A stretch of DNA of 64,000 nucleotides from Legionella feeleii (GTDB lineage: Bacteria > Pseudomonadota > Gammaproteobacteria > Legionellales > Legionellaceae): positions 1 to 64,000 of the forward strand of contig NZ_LNYB01000016.1 of the NCBI RefSeq assembly GCF_001467625.1, given 5' to 3'. The number at the start of each line of letters is the position of its first letter. The stretch's first letter is position 1. Shown here one piece after another: positions 1 to 7,779 of this stretch. The notes under the pieces were generated by a model. The model ran no database searches, was not told the origin of the DNA, and worked only from the letters and a program-made list of their open reading frames with translations. Both the position numbers and the translations under genes were made by a program.

Positions 1-62
1 CATTTGACTACTATTCCCTTGAAATTGTGAAAAATAACAGTTTACGGATTTTTTTATTGTAT

Positions 63-797
63 TCAATTTAAATGGTGATTGAGCCTAATCCAATATTCAA
101 TAGGATATAAGAATTTACAATAAAATTGATAATAAGGTGAGGCAATAATCGAGTTTGTGTTACCGCTTTTGTGACGGCCAAGTAGAGATTTAATAATGGG
201 TAGAAAAGCCCTTACCAGGAATGGTGTACAGTCTACTTTTTCAATATTGCAGCCACTGGCTTTAACCATCTTTTTAGCAGAACCAAAGGTGAAAAAGCGT
301 ATATGGGTGCGATCCATGACGCCTGTCATTTCGTAATTAAAGAGGCCAAAAACAAGACGTAAGCGATTCAGCCAATTTGCTACATTGGGGAGTGAGATCA
401 GGATTTTCCCATCTTGTTGGAGAAACTCCTGATAATCTCGCAAAATTTGTAAGGGATCATAAACATGTTCCAGCACATCAGAGAAAACAAGGTAATTAAA
501 TTTTTTACCTTGCAACACATCGCGCACGGTTGCTACTTCATGCAGATCGGCACAGATAACTTGATGAACTCTCTTTTTTGCTTCTTCAGCAATGAAAACA
601 TTTGATTCCAGGGCAAACACTTCATAGCCAAGCTGGGCTAAAGCGGCACCCAAGAGGCCTCTACCTGCACCGACGTCTAAAATAGTTGCTGATCCTTTGG
701 CAGGTGGTATTTGCTTTACGATACCTTCATTGATTTCTTCCAGATAGGGATAATCTTTATTTTTTTGAAAATCCAAAATGAAATTTACATCTGGCAT
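63..797 (-). CDS. Class I SAM-dependent methyltransferase
   Basis: The 244-residue protein has a Rossmann-type methyltransferase core. Motif I reads ILDVGAGRGLLG (about residues 39-50) and the post-motif segment FSDVLEHVYDP follows near residue 105, as in family 11/12 methyltransferases that act on small molecules or glycan precursors. There is no signal peptide, so it is cytoplasmic. Its start overlaps the stop of the upstream flavoprotein gene by 13 bases, so the two are probably co-transcribed and translationally coupled. Next to a sugar nucleotidyltransferase, the likely role is tailoring of a surface polysaccharide or LPS sugar. That role is inference; the substrate cannot be read from the sequence. 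The gene ends 62 bases inside the window edge, and the rest of its operon may lie outside. Confidence 0.85.
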   Translation of the reverse strand: MPDVNFILDFQKNKDYPYLEEINEGIVKQIPPAKGSATILDVGAGRGLLGAALAQLGYEVFALESNVFIAEEAKKRVHQVICADLHEVATVRDVLQGKKFNYLVFSDVLEHVYDPLQILRDYQEFLQQDGKILISLPNVANWLNRLRLVFGLFNYEMTGVMDRTHIRFFTFGSAKKMVKASGCNIEKVDCTPFLVRAFLPIIKSLLGRHKSGNTNSIIASPYYQFYCKFLYPIEYWIRLNHHLN

Positions 798-2191
798 AAA
801 GCAGATCCGGTTAGTTTAGTTAGGGCATTTTTTAAATAAAGTAATTTCGTTTGGTGGCAATCCGCCTTATCACCATTTAATGTTGCTGCGAGCTTAATGG
901 CCCTGTCGACTGCCATATCAACATTGATATATTCAAAATAACTAAAGCGGCCTAACAAATGGATTCCCAGGGAGGCAAACCAGGACCTTACTTTAGCAAT
1001 ATTTTCTTCATAACCGACGTCATAGACAACATAAGAATGCTCTATACGGTCAATTTTCTCAAAAACAATTTCGTCGTCAGGAGGCAATAGTTTTCGCTTT
1101 TGTAAACCTAGTTTAGTGTGCATTAATATTTCCGTATCTGACCTGTTCCAGGTTGCGGAGTTTTTAGCGCAAGTGATTTCAGCTTGTAAACTCCAATGTC
1201 CTTCTGGCCCATTCGCTGCAGAAAAGGTACACGGATAGCTGATTCGATTGACCAGGAATTCTGCTTCTGGAAAATAAACTGCGGTATATTGATTGTTGTC
1301 AACGCCACGTATACCAAAAGAAACAACAAACATGGGGTTAACAATTAATTGTTCGACAGCCAATCTAATGTCATCAGGTATTGCGATATCTAACTTGGTA
1401 ATGAGGTTGTGAACAGGCATTGTACTGATAACTTGATCAAATTCTTTCATGCTGCCGTCCAGATCAAACAATCTGATTTTGCCGTTAATGAACTGCACCT
1501 TATCAACGGTAAATTGATAGGTAATGGGACTCGTTTTCTTCCAGGCTTCACTGATCGCTTGATAACCACCGGCTTGCGGGTAGAAATAATAGAGTTGATG
1601 CAGATAACCTTCAGTCGTATACCCCAAGGAAGATTTGAGAATGTCTTCCGGGGGAGGGTTAGGGATACGATCAGCCATGGACATTGAAAGTTGTTCTACC
1701 GGAATATTCCATACTTTTTCATTGTAGGGAAATAAATAGCGTGAACAAATCCCTTCGCCAAAGGTTTTTAAAAACCACTCTTTCATATTGGCTGGGTTTG
1801 CGTATTTTTCTTTATAAGGATTAAAAATAAAATGACGGATACAGTCATAATTATCTTCCAGGGATAGCGCTTTTAAGTCATTCTCAAAAGGGTATTTAAG
1901 CAACCGGTCTTTATAGGAGATTTTATTGTTACGTCGACACCGGGCAACATTCTCACCCAAGGTAGCAACAATAAAATCTAAAATGTCTTTATCACGAGAA
2001 AATAAAATGTGCGGGCCATAATCAAAAGTAAAGCCATTGGCGAGGAACGATGACGCATGTCCGCCAACATGATTTTTACTTTCCAGGATCTCCGGTGTAT
2101 CCTTCAGAAAAAGGCTCACAGCCAGACCTGATGGTCCTGCGCCAATTACTGCAAGATGAGACGATGTATTGTTTTTTTGCTTATTTATCAT
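785..2191 (-). CDS. FAD/NAD(P)-binding amine-oxidase-like protein (UDP-galactopyranose mutase/protoporphyrinogen oxidase superfamily)
   Basis: The 468-residue protein begins with a dinucleotide-binding fold: VIGAGPSGLAVS at about residues 15-26, then an acidic ESK at the end of the second strand and the GGHASSF segment typical of amine oxidase and UDP-galactopyranose mutase-like flavoproteins. The middle contains Trp- and Pro-rich sequence (PYNEKVWNIP) seen in homologues from O-antigen and glycan clusters. It is cytoplasmic. The 13-base overlap with the methyltransferase, and the divergent nucleotidyltransferase 133 bases away, suggest a sugar-modification locus. The superfamily assignment is firm; the specific reaction is not. 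A carotenoid or porphyrin substrate would be an alternative, but the neighbours favour a sugar nucleotide. Confidence 0.8.
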   Translation of the reverse strand: MINKQKNNTSSHLAVIGAGPSGLAVSLFLKDTPEILESKNHVGGHASSFLANGFTFDYGPHILFSRDKDILDFIVATLGENVARCRRNNKISYKDRLLKYPFENDLKALSLEDNYDCIRHFIFNPYKEKYANPANMKEWFLKTFGEGICSRYLFPYNEKVWNIPVEQLSMSMADRIPNPPPEDILKSSLGYTTEGYLHQLYYFYPQAGGYQAISEAWKKTSPITYQFTVDKVQFINGKIRLFDLDGSMKEFDQVISTMPVHNLITKLDIAIPDDIRLAVEQLIVNPMFVVSFGIRGVDNNQYTAVYFPEAEFLVNRISYPCTFSAANGPEGHWSLQAEITCAKNSATWNRSDTEILMHTKLGLQKRKLLPPDDEIVFEKIDRIEHSYVVYDVGYEENIAKVRSWFASLGIHLLGRFSYFEYINVDMAVDRAIKLAATLNGDKADCHQTKLLYLKNALTKLTGSALCQM

Positions 2192-2324
2192 CTGTTAATG
2201 GCCTATCCAAAAATCGATACTCCCATGAGATGGGAATTTTATTGATATCATTATATCTAGTTGTCTGCAAATATTATCAGAGCGCTAGTCACTCAATTGA
2301 CCTGAATAAGGGAGGACGTCTTAC

Positions 2325-3023
2325 ATGAGTTTACCAGTTGCCCTATTAGCCGGCGGGCTCGCGACCCGTTTACTTCCTGTTACTGAGGAAATTCCTAAAT
2401 CATTGGTAAAAGTGGCAGGCGAATTTTTTATCAATCATCAACTCCGTTATTTACGCAAGCAAGGAATAAGAGAGGTAGTTCTTTGTGTGGGGCATTTGGG
2501 TGAGCAGATTGAAGCTATTGTAAGGGATGGTTCTGCCTACGATTTACAAATACGTTATTCTTGGGATGGCCCTCGTCTTCTCGGGACGGGGGGGGCGTTA
2601 AGACAAGCATTAGCGCTTTTAGGTGATGCTTTTTTTATTCTTTATGGGGACTCTTATCTCCCTATTGATTTCAACGCTGTAGAGCGAAGTTTTCATGAAA
2701 GTGGCAAGCCTGCCTTAATGACAGTATTTAAAAATGAAAATCAGGGGGACATCAGTAATGTTCTATTTACTGACAATAAAATTATTGAATATAACAAACA
2801 GAACCCCTCTTCTAACATGCAATATATTGATTATGGATTAAGTATTTTGTCTGCATCTCTCTTGGAGCATTTTCCTAAGGGAGAACCGTTTGACTTGGCT
2901 GAACTCTTCCATGATTTATCGCTTCGGGGAGAATTGTATGGTTATGAAGTATTTGAACGCTTTTATGAAATAGGTTCTCCGGCTGGATTAAAAGAGGCCA
3001 TTAATAAGTTACAGGCACAGTAG
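2325..3023 (+). CDS. Sugar-phosphate nucleotidyltransferase (HddC/RmlA-like)
   Basis: The 232-residue protein has the N-terminal signature of nucleotidyltransferases that join an NTP to a sugar 1-phosphate: LLAGGLATRLLPVTEEIPKS at residues 8-27, with the GG loop, the Arg that contacts triphosphate, and the Pro-Lys pair. The catalytic metal Asp lies in FFILYGDSYLP near residue 108. The length is that of the short forms, such as heptose 1-phosphate guanylyltransferase or MurU-like enzymes, which lack a left-handed helix domain. The ATG follows a GGGAGG site by 8-9 bases. It is divergent from the flavoprotein gene. It probably activates a sugar for LPS or capsule; whether the nucleotide is GTP, CTP or UTP is not visible. 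Confidence 0.83.
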   Translation: MSLPVALLAGGLATRLLPVTEEIPKSLVKVAGEFFINHQLRYLRKQGIREVVLCVGHLGEQIEAIVRDGSAYDLQIRYSWDGPRLLGTGGALRQALALLGDAFFILYGDSYLPIDFNAVERSFHESGKPALMTVFKNENQGDISNVLFTDNKIIEYNKQNPSSNMQYIDYGLSILSASLLEHFPKGEPFDLAELFHDLSLRGELYGYEVFERFYEIGSPAGLKEAINKLQAQ

Positions 3024-3040
3024 TCAACGGAATAACGCGA

Positions 3041-3673
3041 TTATCGATGTCCTCGAGCCAGGTCAGAGTCCTTCCTGTTTGCTACATAGGTGTCTGCCAT
3101 TTCTTCATCGGTTATATCAACCGGCATATTCACAACGTTGCTTTTTGCAAAAAATGAGTGTTCAAGACTCCAGCTTTTTTTTGTAAATGCTTTCTTGATA
3201 TGGCGAAATAATTCATCAACCCCATCACCAGTGAGCGCGCTTGTTTGAACATAGGCAATAATATTATTAGCTTCTGCTTGTAATTTTATTGTTAGTGCCT
3301 CAATTTCATCGTGACTGATTTCTCGTTGTTTATGAAGATCCGACTTATTGCCTACCAGGATAATAAACCGGTTTTTCAGGACAAATCTTTTGGCGTCATT
3401 GACATAATGTTCGACGTGGCAAAAGCTTGCTCTATTGGTCAAATCAAAAACAACTACAATGCCTTGAGCATTGTGGTAATAAAAAGGATGAATGTTCTTA
3501 TAGCGTGGGTGTCCGCTCATATCCCAACAGGCACTTAACCAATCGGATTTAAGGCGAAATACGTATTCTGCACCAATGGTTGGTGTGGGTTCATAATGAT
3601 CGCTGCAGTGATAGTGTATGAGTTGAGTTTTACCTGTATTGGTATCGCCAATAATAACTAATTGATTCTTCAT
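3041..3673 (-). CDS. Rab-like small GTPase, candidate Dot/Icm effector
   Basis: The 210-residue protein is a Ras/Rab-type GTPase of eukaryotic style. P-loop GDTNTGKT is at residues 9-16, a switch I Thr lies in PTPTIGAEY, the G3 box is WDMSGHPRYK, the G4 box is NKSD and the G5 box TSAL. The catalytic Gln of G3 (usual AGQE) is His here and the following Glu is Pro, so intrinsic GTP hydrolysis should be weak. The C-terminus has no prenylation cysteine. The P-loop lies so close to the first Met that no later start is possible, although no good ribosome site is visible. Rab-like proteins are known in Legionella and are thought to act on host vesicle traffic; secretion of this one is inference from family and neighbours. 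Confidence 0.85.
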   Translation of the reverse strand: MKNQLVIIGDTNTGKTQLIHYHCSDHYEPTPTIGAEYVFRLKSDWLSACWDMSGHPRYKNIHPFYYHNAQGIVVVFDLTNRASFCHVEHYVNDAKRFVLKNRFIILVGNKSDLHKQREISHDEIEALTIKLQAEANNIIAYVQTSALTGDGVDELFRHIKKAFTKKSWSLEHSFFAKSNVVNMPVDITDEEMADTYVANRKDSDLARGHR

Positions 3674-3828
3674 AGAAGTTTAGGATAGATATTTACTTAA
3701 TCAGGGGACTATGTCATGTATTTAAAATAATTACCAGTTCCATCGAATAGCCTATACTCTGGAATAAGATGGTATCTGCTTCATCACAATGTGCGTGGTG
3801 AAAATAGTGATTACTTAGAGGAGTAATG

Positions 3829-4971
3829 ATGGAATTTAATGCCTTATATGAAGAATTAGGCCTTAATTCAAAGCAGAGTGATGAAGAGAGAGTCCAGATT
3901 TTAGCGCAATGGTGTTATGAAAAAGTATCCAGAGATATCCGCTTTACTGATAAGCCAGAAGAAAACTATGACAACTATGAGGAACTGGCAACAGACTACC
4001 TCGAAGAATTTCTAATCAATATTCCTCAGGATCTCGGGAAGGAGGTAGACGCGTTTGAGGGCAGGAATACTATCCAGGCAGCCGCCTTCTTGGGGCTCGA
4101 TCAAGTAATCACTTCCTTAAATCCACAAAGGGATTTATTAAATAAACCCGATGCTCAGGGAAATACACCTTTGCATATCGCTGCTTTGGCAGGGCATTTT
4201 TATACTGTTTCGGTTTTGCTTGATCTTGGTGCTGCTTTTGACAACGCCAATAAACAGTCGCAACTACCTATTTTTAGTGCTTTAGTAATGCCTATGCTTT
4301 ATGAGGATGACTTAAAAGAAAAGAAAATAAGAATTTTTAGACTATTAAGGGAGAAGTCACCAAAAACCCTGGGGCATCAGGATATTGGTGGGGATACAGT
4401 ACTCCAATTGATGGCAATTCACGATTTTTCTACTTTATTGGCCGAGGTTCTGAAAACAAATCCTGAGCTGGCCTTGATTAAAAATAATTATTTCTGTTAT
4501 CCAATTCATACCGCTATTTTAAATAATAAAACCGATTGTGTCCGTATTCTGATAGCGATGAAGCAAGCCGCAACCTTGGCAGATAGCAAGGGACGATTAG
4601 CGCTCCATTATGCTGCTCGTTATAGCAATAAAGATATTACTATTCTTTGCTGTGAGGCCAGCAAAGATCTTAATGTTCTTGATGGAAGAGGACGTACCGC
4701 TATCATGTTAGCAGCACAGGCAGGAAATAATGCCGCTCTGAACGTGCTTGTTGATAAAGGGGCGGATGTACATGCTATTGATAGTGAAGGCTATTCAGCA
4801 CTTCACTACGCTGTACTTGCAGGGCATTTAGAAACAGTACGTTGGTTATTAGCAAATACAACTATTGATATCAATGCGCCTGATAGTAAACAACAAACGC
4901 CGCTTGCTCTGTGTAATACCCCTGAGAAAATTCAAATTAAGAACTTGCTTCTAGAGAGAGGGGCAATTTAA
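3829..4971 (+). CDS. Ankyrin-repeat protein, candidate effector
   Basis: About 380 residues. Residues 1-75 are acidic and of no recognised fold; from about residue 85 to the end there are ankyrin units with the usual TPLHIAALAGH pattern (GNTPLHIAALAGHFYTVSV; a later GYSALHYAVLAGHLETVRW), with less regular units between. There is no signal peptide or membrane segment. Two adjacent ATGs are possible; the second, used here, lies 5 bases from GGAG while the first is only 2 bases away. It sits between a Rab-like GTPase and a ubiquitin-like protein, both on the other strand. Ankyrin proteins are a common class of Legionella effectors that bind host proteins; the partner is unknown and no PmrA-like box was seen upstream. 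Confidence 0.85.
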   Translation: MEFNALYEELGLNSKQSDEERVQILAQWCYEKVSRDIRFTDKPEENYDNYEELATDYLEEFLINIPQDLGKEVDAFEGRNTIQAAAFLGLDQVITSLNPQRDLLNKPDAQGNTPLHIAALAGHFYTVSVLLDLGAAFDNANKQSQLPIFSALVMPMLYEDDLKEKKIRIFRLLREKSPKTLGHQDIGGDTVLQLMAIHDFSTLLAEVLKTNPELALIKNNYFCYPIHTAILNNKTDCVRILIAMKQAATLADSKGRLALHYAARYSNKDITILCCEASKDLNVLDGRGRTAIMLAAQAGNNAALNVLVDKGADVHAIDSEGYSALHYAVLAGHLETVRWLLANTTIDINAPDSKQQTPLALCNTPEKIQIKNLLLERGAI

Positions 4972-4991
4972 CTTCCTCTTTAACAAGGATA

Positions 4992-5786
4992 TTAAGCATA
5001 TAGACTGGACGGTGTTACTGTACCCATTTTTTCTGGTACTACCTCTTCATCGTCCTGGAGAGCCAAAAGGCCACTACTTGTTTGGGAGCGGATTAACAAA
5101 TTAATGGGAGACGTTTCCGAAATAGTTAGTGTACTGGTAAGCAAGACACAGGAGGCATCAGTAAATGCACGATGAATTAGGTTCCATAACCCTGGTTCTG
5201 TGGCTGTAACCTCACACACTTGCCGAACAAACTCATCAACGTCTCCAGGCCAGCCATTTTTTTCTAAACAAGTAAGGTTGGAGTTTAGAAGCGCTTGCAG
5301 GGATGGCTTATCATAGGCATAAAAAAAACCTTTGCTCTCATTAATATAAGTCGTAATCCCCTTTTGTCTGAAAGCGCTTTTTAATTCTTCAATATTGTAG
5401 CCGCCTTCAACAATTTCCTGTGTAGTGAGATAACCAAGCGTTTTCTTGATACCTACCAAATTAAGGTCGCTGGTAATTTTATCCGAAAAAAATTCACTTA
5501 TTTCTTTAGAAATATAACGTTGATCTCGATGACGCTTGGGGACAATAAGATATAAAAGATTTGTCTCTTTGCTATCGAATAATTGTCCCAAACTAACATG
5601 ATTATTTAGTAGGGCTTTCCTATTAAAAAGCACTCGCAGATCATTAATATCTTCAACAGTACATTGATCTGTAAATTTTTTCTTATAATAATCTACTATT
5701 TGCGATTTTAAATCGAGAATAGTAGATTTGTCATCAAGAGATAATTCAAATTCACTATCATCAATGCTCTTTATAAGAAACTTCAT
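4992..5786 (-). CDS. Protein with N-terminal ubiquitin-like domain, candidate Dot/Icm effector
   Basis: 264 residues of otherwise unknown family. Residues 1-80 follow the ubiquitin plan: strand 1 (MKFLIKSI), a turn, strand 2 (EFELSLDD), a helix beginning STILDLKSQI, strand 3 (LRVLFNRKAL), the SLGQLF turn matching the TLSDYNI region of ubiquitin, and a final strand (LLYLIVP). The Gly-Gly tail is absent, so this is a fused ubiquitin-like domain rather than a conjugatable modifier. Residues 85-264 have no fold that I recognise. An acidic run (DDEEVVPEK) near the C-terminus resembles the E-block of Dot/Icm substrates. A PmrA-like promoter lies upstream. The fold is read by eye from pattern, not from an alignment; effector status is inference. 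Confidence 0.72.
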   Translation of the reverse strand: MKFLIKSIDDSEFELSLDDKSTILDLKSQIVDYYKKKFTDQCTVEDINDLRVLFNRKALLNNHVSLGQLFDSKETNLLYLIVPKRHRDQRYISKEISEFFSDKITSDLNLVGIKKTLGYLTTQEIVEGGYNIEELKSAFRQKGITTYINESKGFFYAYDKPSLQALLNSNLTCLEKNGWPGDVDEFVRQVCEVTATEPGLWNLIHRAFTDASCVLLTSTLTISETSPINLLIRSQTSSGLLALQDDEEVVPEKMGTVTPSSLYA

Positions 5787-5815
5787 TTTCCCACCTGACT
5801 AAAAGAGAATTTGCT

Positions 5816-5859
5816 ATTCTATCCTAGTTAAATTAAATAAATATTAAGGAAATATTAGG
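5816..5859 (-). promoter_or_regulatory. PmrA-like box and -10 element of the ubiquitin-like gene
   Basis: On the minus strand, CCTAATATTTC (5859-5849) is followed directly by CTTAATATTTA (5848-5838), then by a weaker TTTAATTTAAC. This matches the published PmrA element of Legionella and Coxiella, cTTAATatT repeated after two bases, with one mismatch in the first half-site. A -10 sequence TAGAAT (5821-5816) lies 16 bases below the second half-site, so the box would cover the -35 position as expected for PmrA-activated promoters. Binding is not shown. Confidence 0.6.
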
Positions 5860-5923
5860 AGTTATTTTCGATCAAAAACTGTTGTTTTTATTTTTAAACT
5901 ACCATTGTTAGCAAGGGGCGGCT

Positions 5924-6445
5924 ATGCAACGAATTATTTTTATATTTTTTTTAGCAGCGGGATTGGTGGGCAGCCTCTCTGCATCAACGATAAACGATTG
6001 GCAATTATCGCCAGAGGGCTTTGGACCCATCCAAATTGGTATGACCTTAAAACAGGCAGAGCAGGTCGCTGGGATGAAATTTGGCTCTACCAAACCGGAG
6101 GTAGATCAAGCGGAAGATGAAAGTTGTTTTTATGTTAGCCTAAAAGGAACTCAGGGTTTATCCTTCATGATTTCCGGCGATAAAATTGTACGTATTAATA
6201 TCACTTCCTCGTCTTTTTCTACCTCAAAAGGGGCAAGAATTGGTGATTCGGAAGCACAAGTACAAGCTTTGTATGCTGGCAAGCTAGAAGTTGAACCCCA
6301 TCACTATGATCAAAACGGTCATTATCTTACCCTTATTGAAACATTGAAGGATCGTGCCATTCGCTTTGAAACGGATGCTAAGGTAATCACGCAAATTTAC
6401 AGTGGTAGAAATCAGGAAACACATTATGTTGAAGGTTGTTTGTAA
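5924..6445 (+). CDS. Small exported protein of unknown function
   Basis: 173 residues. Residues 1-20 form a signal peptide (charged MQR, hydrophobic core IIFIFFLAAGLVG, cleavage after SLSA), so the mature protein of about 153 residues is periplasmic or secreted. The mature part begins with GFGPIQIGMTLKQAEQVAG, a pattern found in small periplasmic proteins of many proteobacteria in which IGMT precedes a helix; it has one Cys near residue 68 and one near the C-terminus that could form a disulfide. AAGGGG lies 6-8 bases before the ATG. It appears to be transcribed alone. I do not recognise a characterised homologue. Confidence 0.78.
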   Translation: MQRIIFIFFLAAGLVGSLSASTINDWQLSPEGFGPIQIGMTLKQAEQVAGMKFGSTKPEVDQAEDESCFYVSLKGTQGLSFMISGDKIVRINITSSSFSTSKGARIGDSEAQVQALYAGKLEVEPHHYDQNGHYLTLIETLKDRAIRFETDAKVITQIYSGRNQETHYVEGCL

Positions 6446-6554
6446 TGGAGCCCTAATTTTAATGCTGTCCTATAATTAATCATAATTTGCTCTTAATCCT
6501 ACACAGTAAAGTACCTCTCTTAGACTAGGGAGTTGATGATGAGCAACCAAAATC

Positions 6555-6674
6555 ATGAAACTCGGTAACGGTATGTTAGGATATGGTCAAGTAGTTGCAC
6601 GTGTTTATGATCTGTTAGCAATTGCTGGTGGATGTTCGATCACTATGAATTGGCCGCATGAAATTTTTCAATAA
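6555..6674 (+). CDS. Possible 39-residue ORF or remnant of a broken small gene
   Basis: A short frame starts with MKLGNGMLGYGQVVARVYDL and runs to a TAA 9 bases before the next gene. It has no ribosome site of its own. A good one, GGGAG at 6528-6532, serves an ATG at 6536 whose frame stops after ten codons (at CGG TAA) while overlapping this ORF. A single frameshift near 6565 would join the two. This could be a decayed gene, or chance. Function unknown; low confidence. Confidence 0.25.
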   Translation: MKLGNGMLGYGQVVARVYDLLAIAGGCSITMNWPHEIFQ

Positions 6675-6683
6675 AGGATAATC

Positions 6684-7364
6684 ATGCTCAAAAAATTATG
6701 GCGGGGAGAGTACCCATTATGGCTAACATTTTGGGTTGTTGCTGTAGGGGGTACACTTTTACTTCAGGGTTTTGTTTATCTCATTCAGTTTTTTTACAGC
6801 TCTAACTCGATACAGAGCGTTTCTTTTATTTATCTAATACTGGCGGTTGCGCCGCTATATACCGTATTTTTATGGATTGTAACAGGACGCAGTTCAGTGA
6901 ACTATAAAGGGAGACGACTGTGGCCAATTATGGCAAAAATAGTTATTGCATTAATTCTTTTTAAATCATTAACCGATATTTATCTTATCTACGAATATGA
7001 AACGATAAAAGATGATTTTCGCGAGCAACTTGTCAAAAAAATACAGGCTAAAAATAAGGAGCTGCCCGTAAAATGGGGAGAAACATTGGAGTGGTACAAG
7101 GTCGCTGTTGAAGGCAACAACATGGTTTTCTATTATCGATTTGTCAATTTGAATCCACTCCAACAGGCCTCTCTGCAAATTAGCCCGGTGCTTGTCCAGA
7201 AGCGGTTGAATGAGATATTTAGTGGGGAAGCAGTTTGTAAAAGCAAAGATGCCACCTTATTTTTTCAACATAACATGGGACTTATCTATCGTGTGGATAG
7301 AAATGGACAGCAACCTTATCTTGTTTATGTAACGGCAGAGCAATGTAAAGAAAAAACAGATTGA
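6684..7364 (+). CDS. Inner-membrane protein of unknown function
   Basis: 226 residues with three hydrophobic segments in the first half (about 12-36, 44-66 and 78-96), and a charged, probably periplasmic or cytoplasmic, globular part from about residue 105. The second half contains the segment VEGNNMVFYYRFVNL and two Cys residues near 188 and 220. An AAAGGA site lies 6-7 bases before the ATG. It does not match a family I can name. The preceding exported protein is 238 bases away and not clearly in the same operon. Confidence 0.7.
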   Translation: MLKKLWRGEYPLWLTFWVVAVGGTLLLQGFVYLIQFFYSSNSIQSVSFIYLILAVAPLYTVFLWIVTGRSSVNYKGRRLWPIMAKIVIALILFKSLTDIYLIYEYETIKDDFREQLVKKIQAKNKELPVKWGETLEWYKVAVEGNNMVFYYRFVNLNPLQQASLQISPVLVQKRLNEIFSGEAVCKSKDATLFFQHNMGLIYRVDRNGQQPYLVYVTAEQCKEKTD

Positions 7365-7416
7365 GCTTGGCAATTATTCCTGGAGATTGGGATTAGAAAA
7401 TAAGAAAATCAAAGGC

Positions 7417-7439
7417 GCCGGGACAATAAAGTCCCCGGC
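7417..7439. terminator. GC-rich hairpin between convergent genes
   Basis: GCCGGGAC and GTCCCCGGC flank the loop AATAAA. The hairpin lies between the stops of the membrane protein gene on the plus strand and the small membrane protein gene on the minus strand. Neither side has a long T-run (the minus-strand side reads CGCCTTTGATTTTC), so termination is probable rather than certain, and it could serve both strands. Confidence 0.45.
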
Positions 7440-7463
7440 TAATGTTGCTTGTAGAACACGACG

Positions 7464-7616
7464 TCATTTACCAATAAGAATAAAAATGGCAGCGACCAGG
7501 GCGACAATTGCCACTACGATACTTGGAATGGAAATACCTGGTGCTAGAGTACTAAGAGCAACCAGGATTAAATAGACTGCTAGAAAAATAAAACCGATAT
7601 TTTTTATAAATGTCAT
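7464..7616 (-). CDS. 50-residue two-helix membrane protein
   Basis: The start is set by AAAGGA lying 6 bases before an ATG at 7616; a longer in-frame reading exists but has no ribosome site and a charged, unlike N-terminus. The product begins MTFIKNIGFIFLAVYLILVA, has a Pro/Gly turn around PGISIPS, a second helix IVVAIVALVAAIFILI, and ends in GK. It resembles the many tiny inner-membrane stress proteins with two helices, but I cannot place it in a named family. A 19-base palindrome lies 26 bases upstream of the start. Confidence 0.6.
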   Translation of the reverse strand: MTFIKNIGFIFLAVYLILVALSTLAPGISIPSIVVAIVALVAAIFILIGK

Positions 7617-7641
7617 AATTATTCCTTTAAATAATTCACTC

Positions 7642-7660
7642 GACTTCTTCGGAAGAAGTC
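7642..7660. repeat. Perfect 19-base palindrome upstream of the small membrane protein gene
   Basis: GACTTCTTC, one central base, then GAAGAAGTC. It lies 26 bases upstream of the ATG at 7616, so it would be either in the 5' untranslated RNA as a hairpin or an operator for a dimeric regulator. A weaker pair, GTTCC and GGAAC, follows at 7684-7697. Confidence 0.5.
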
Positions 7661-7779
7661 CATAGAGGGTCCAACGCAATGTAGTTCCACAAGGAACCAG
7701 AACTAGTATGACTGAACACGATTCTTGGGTCTAGAGCCAAGGAGAAAGACAAAGAAGCGAAGCTCTGTAGGTCCCATTT

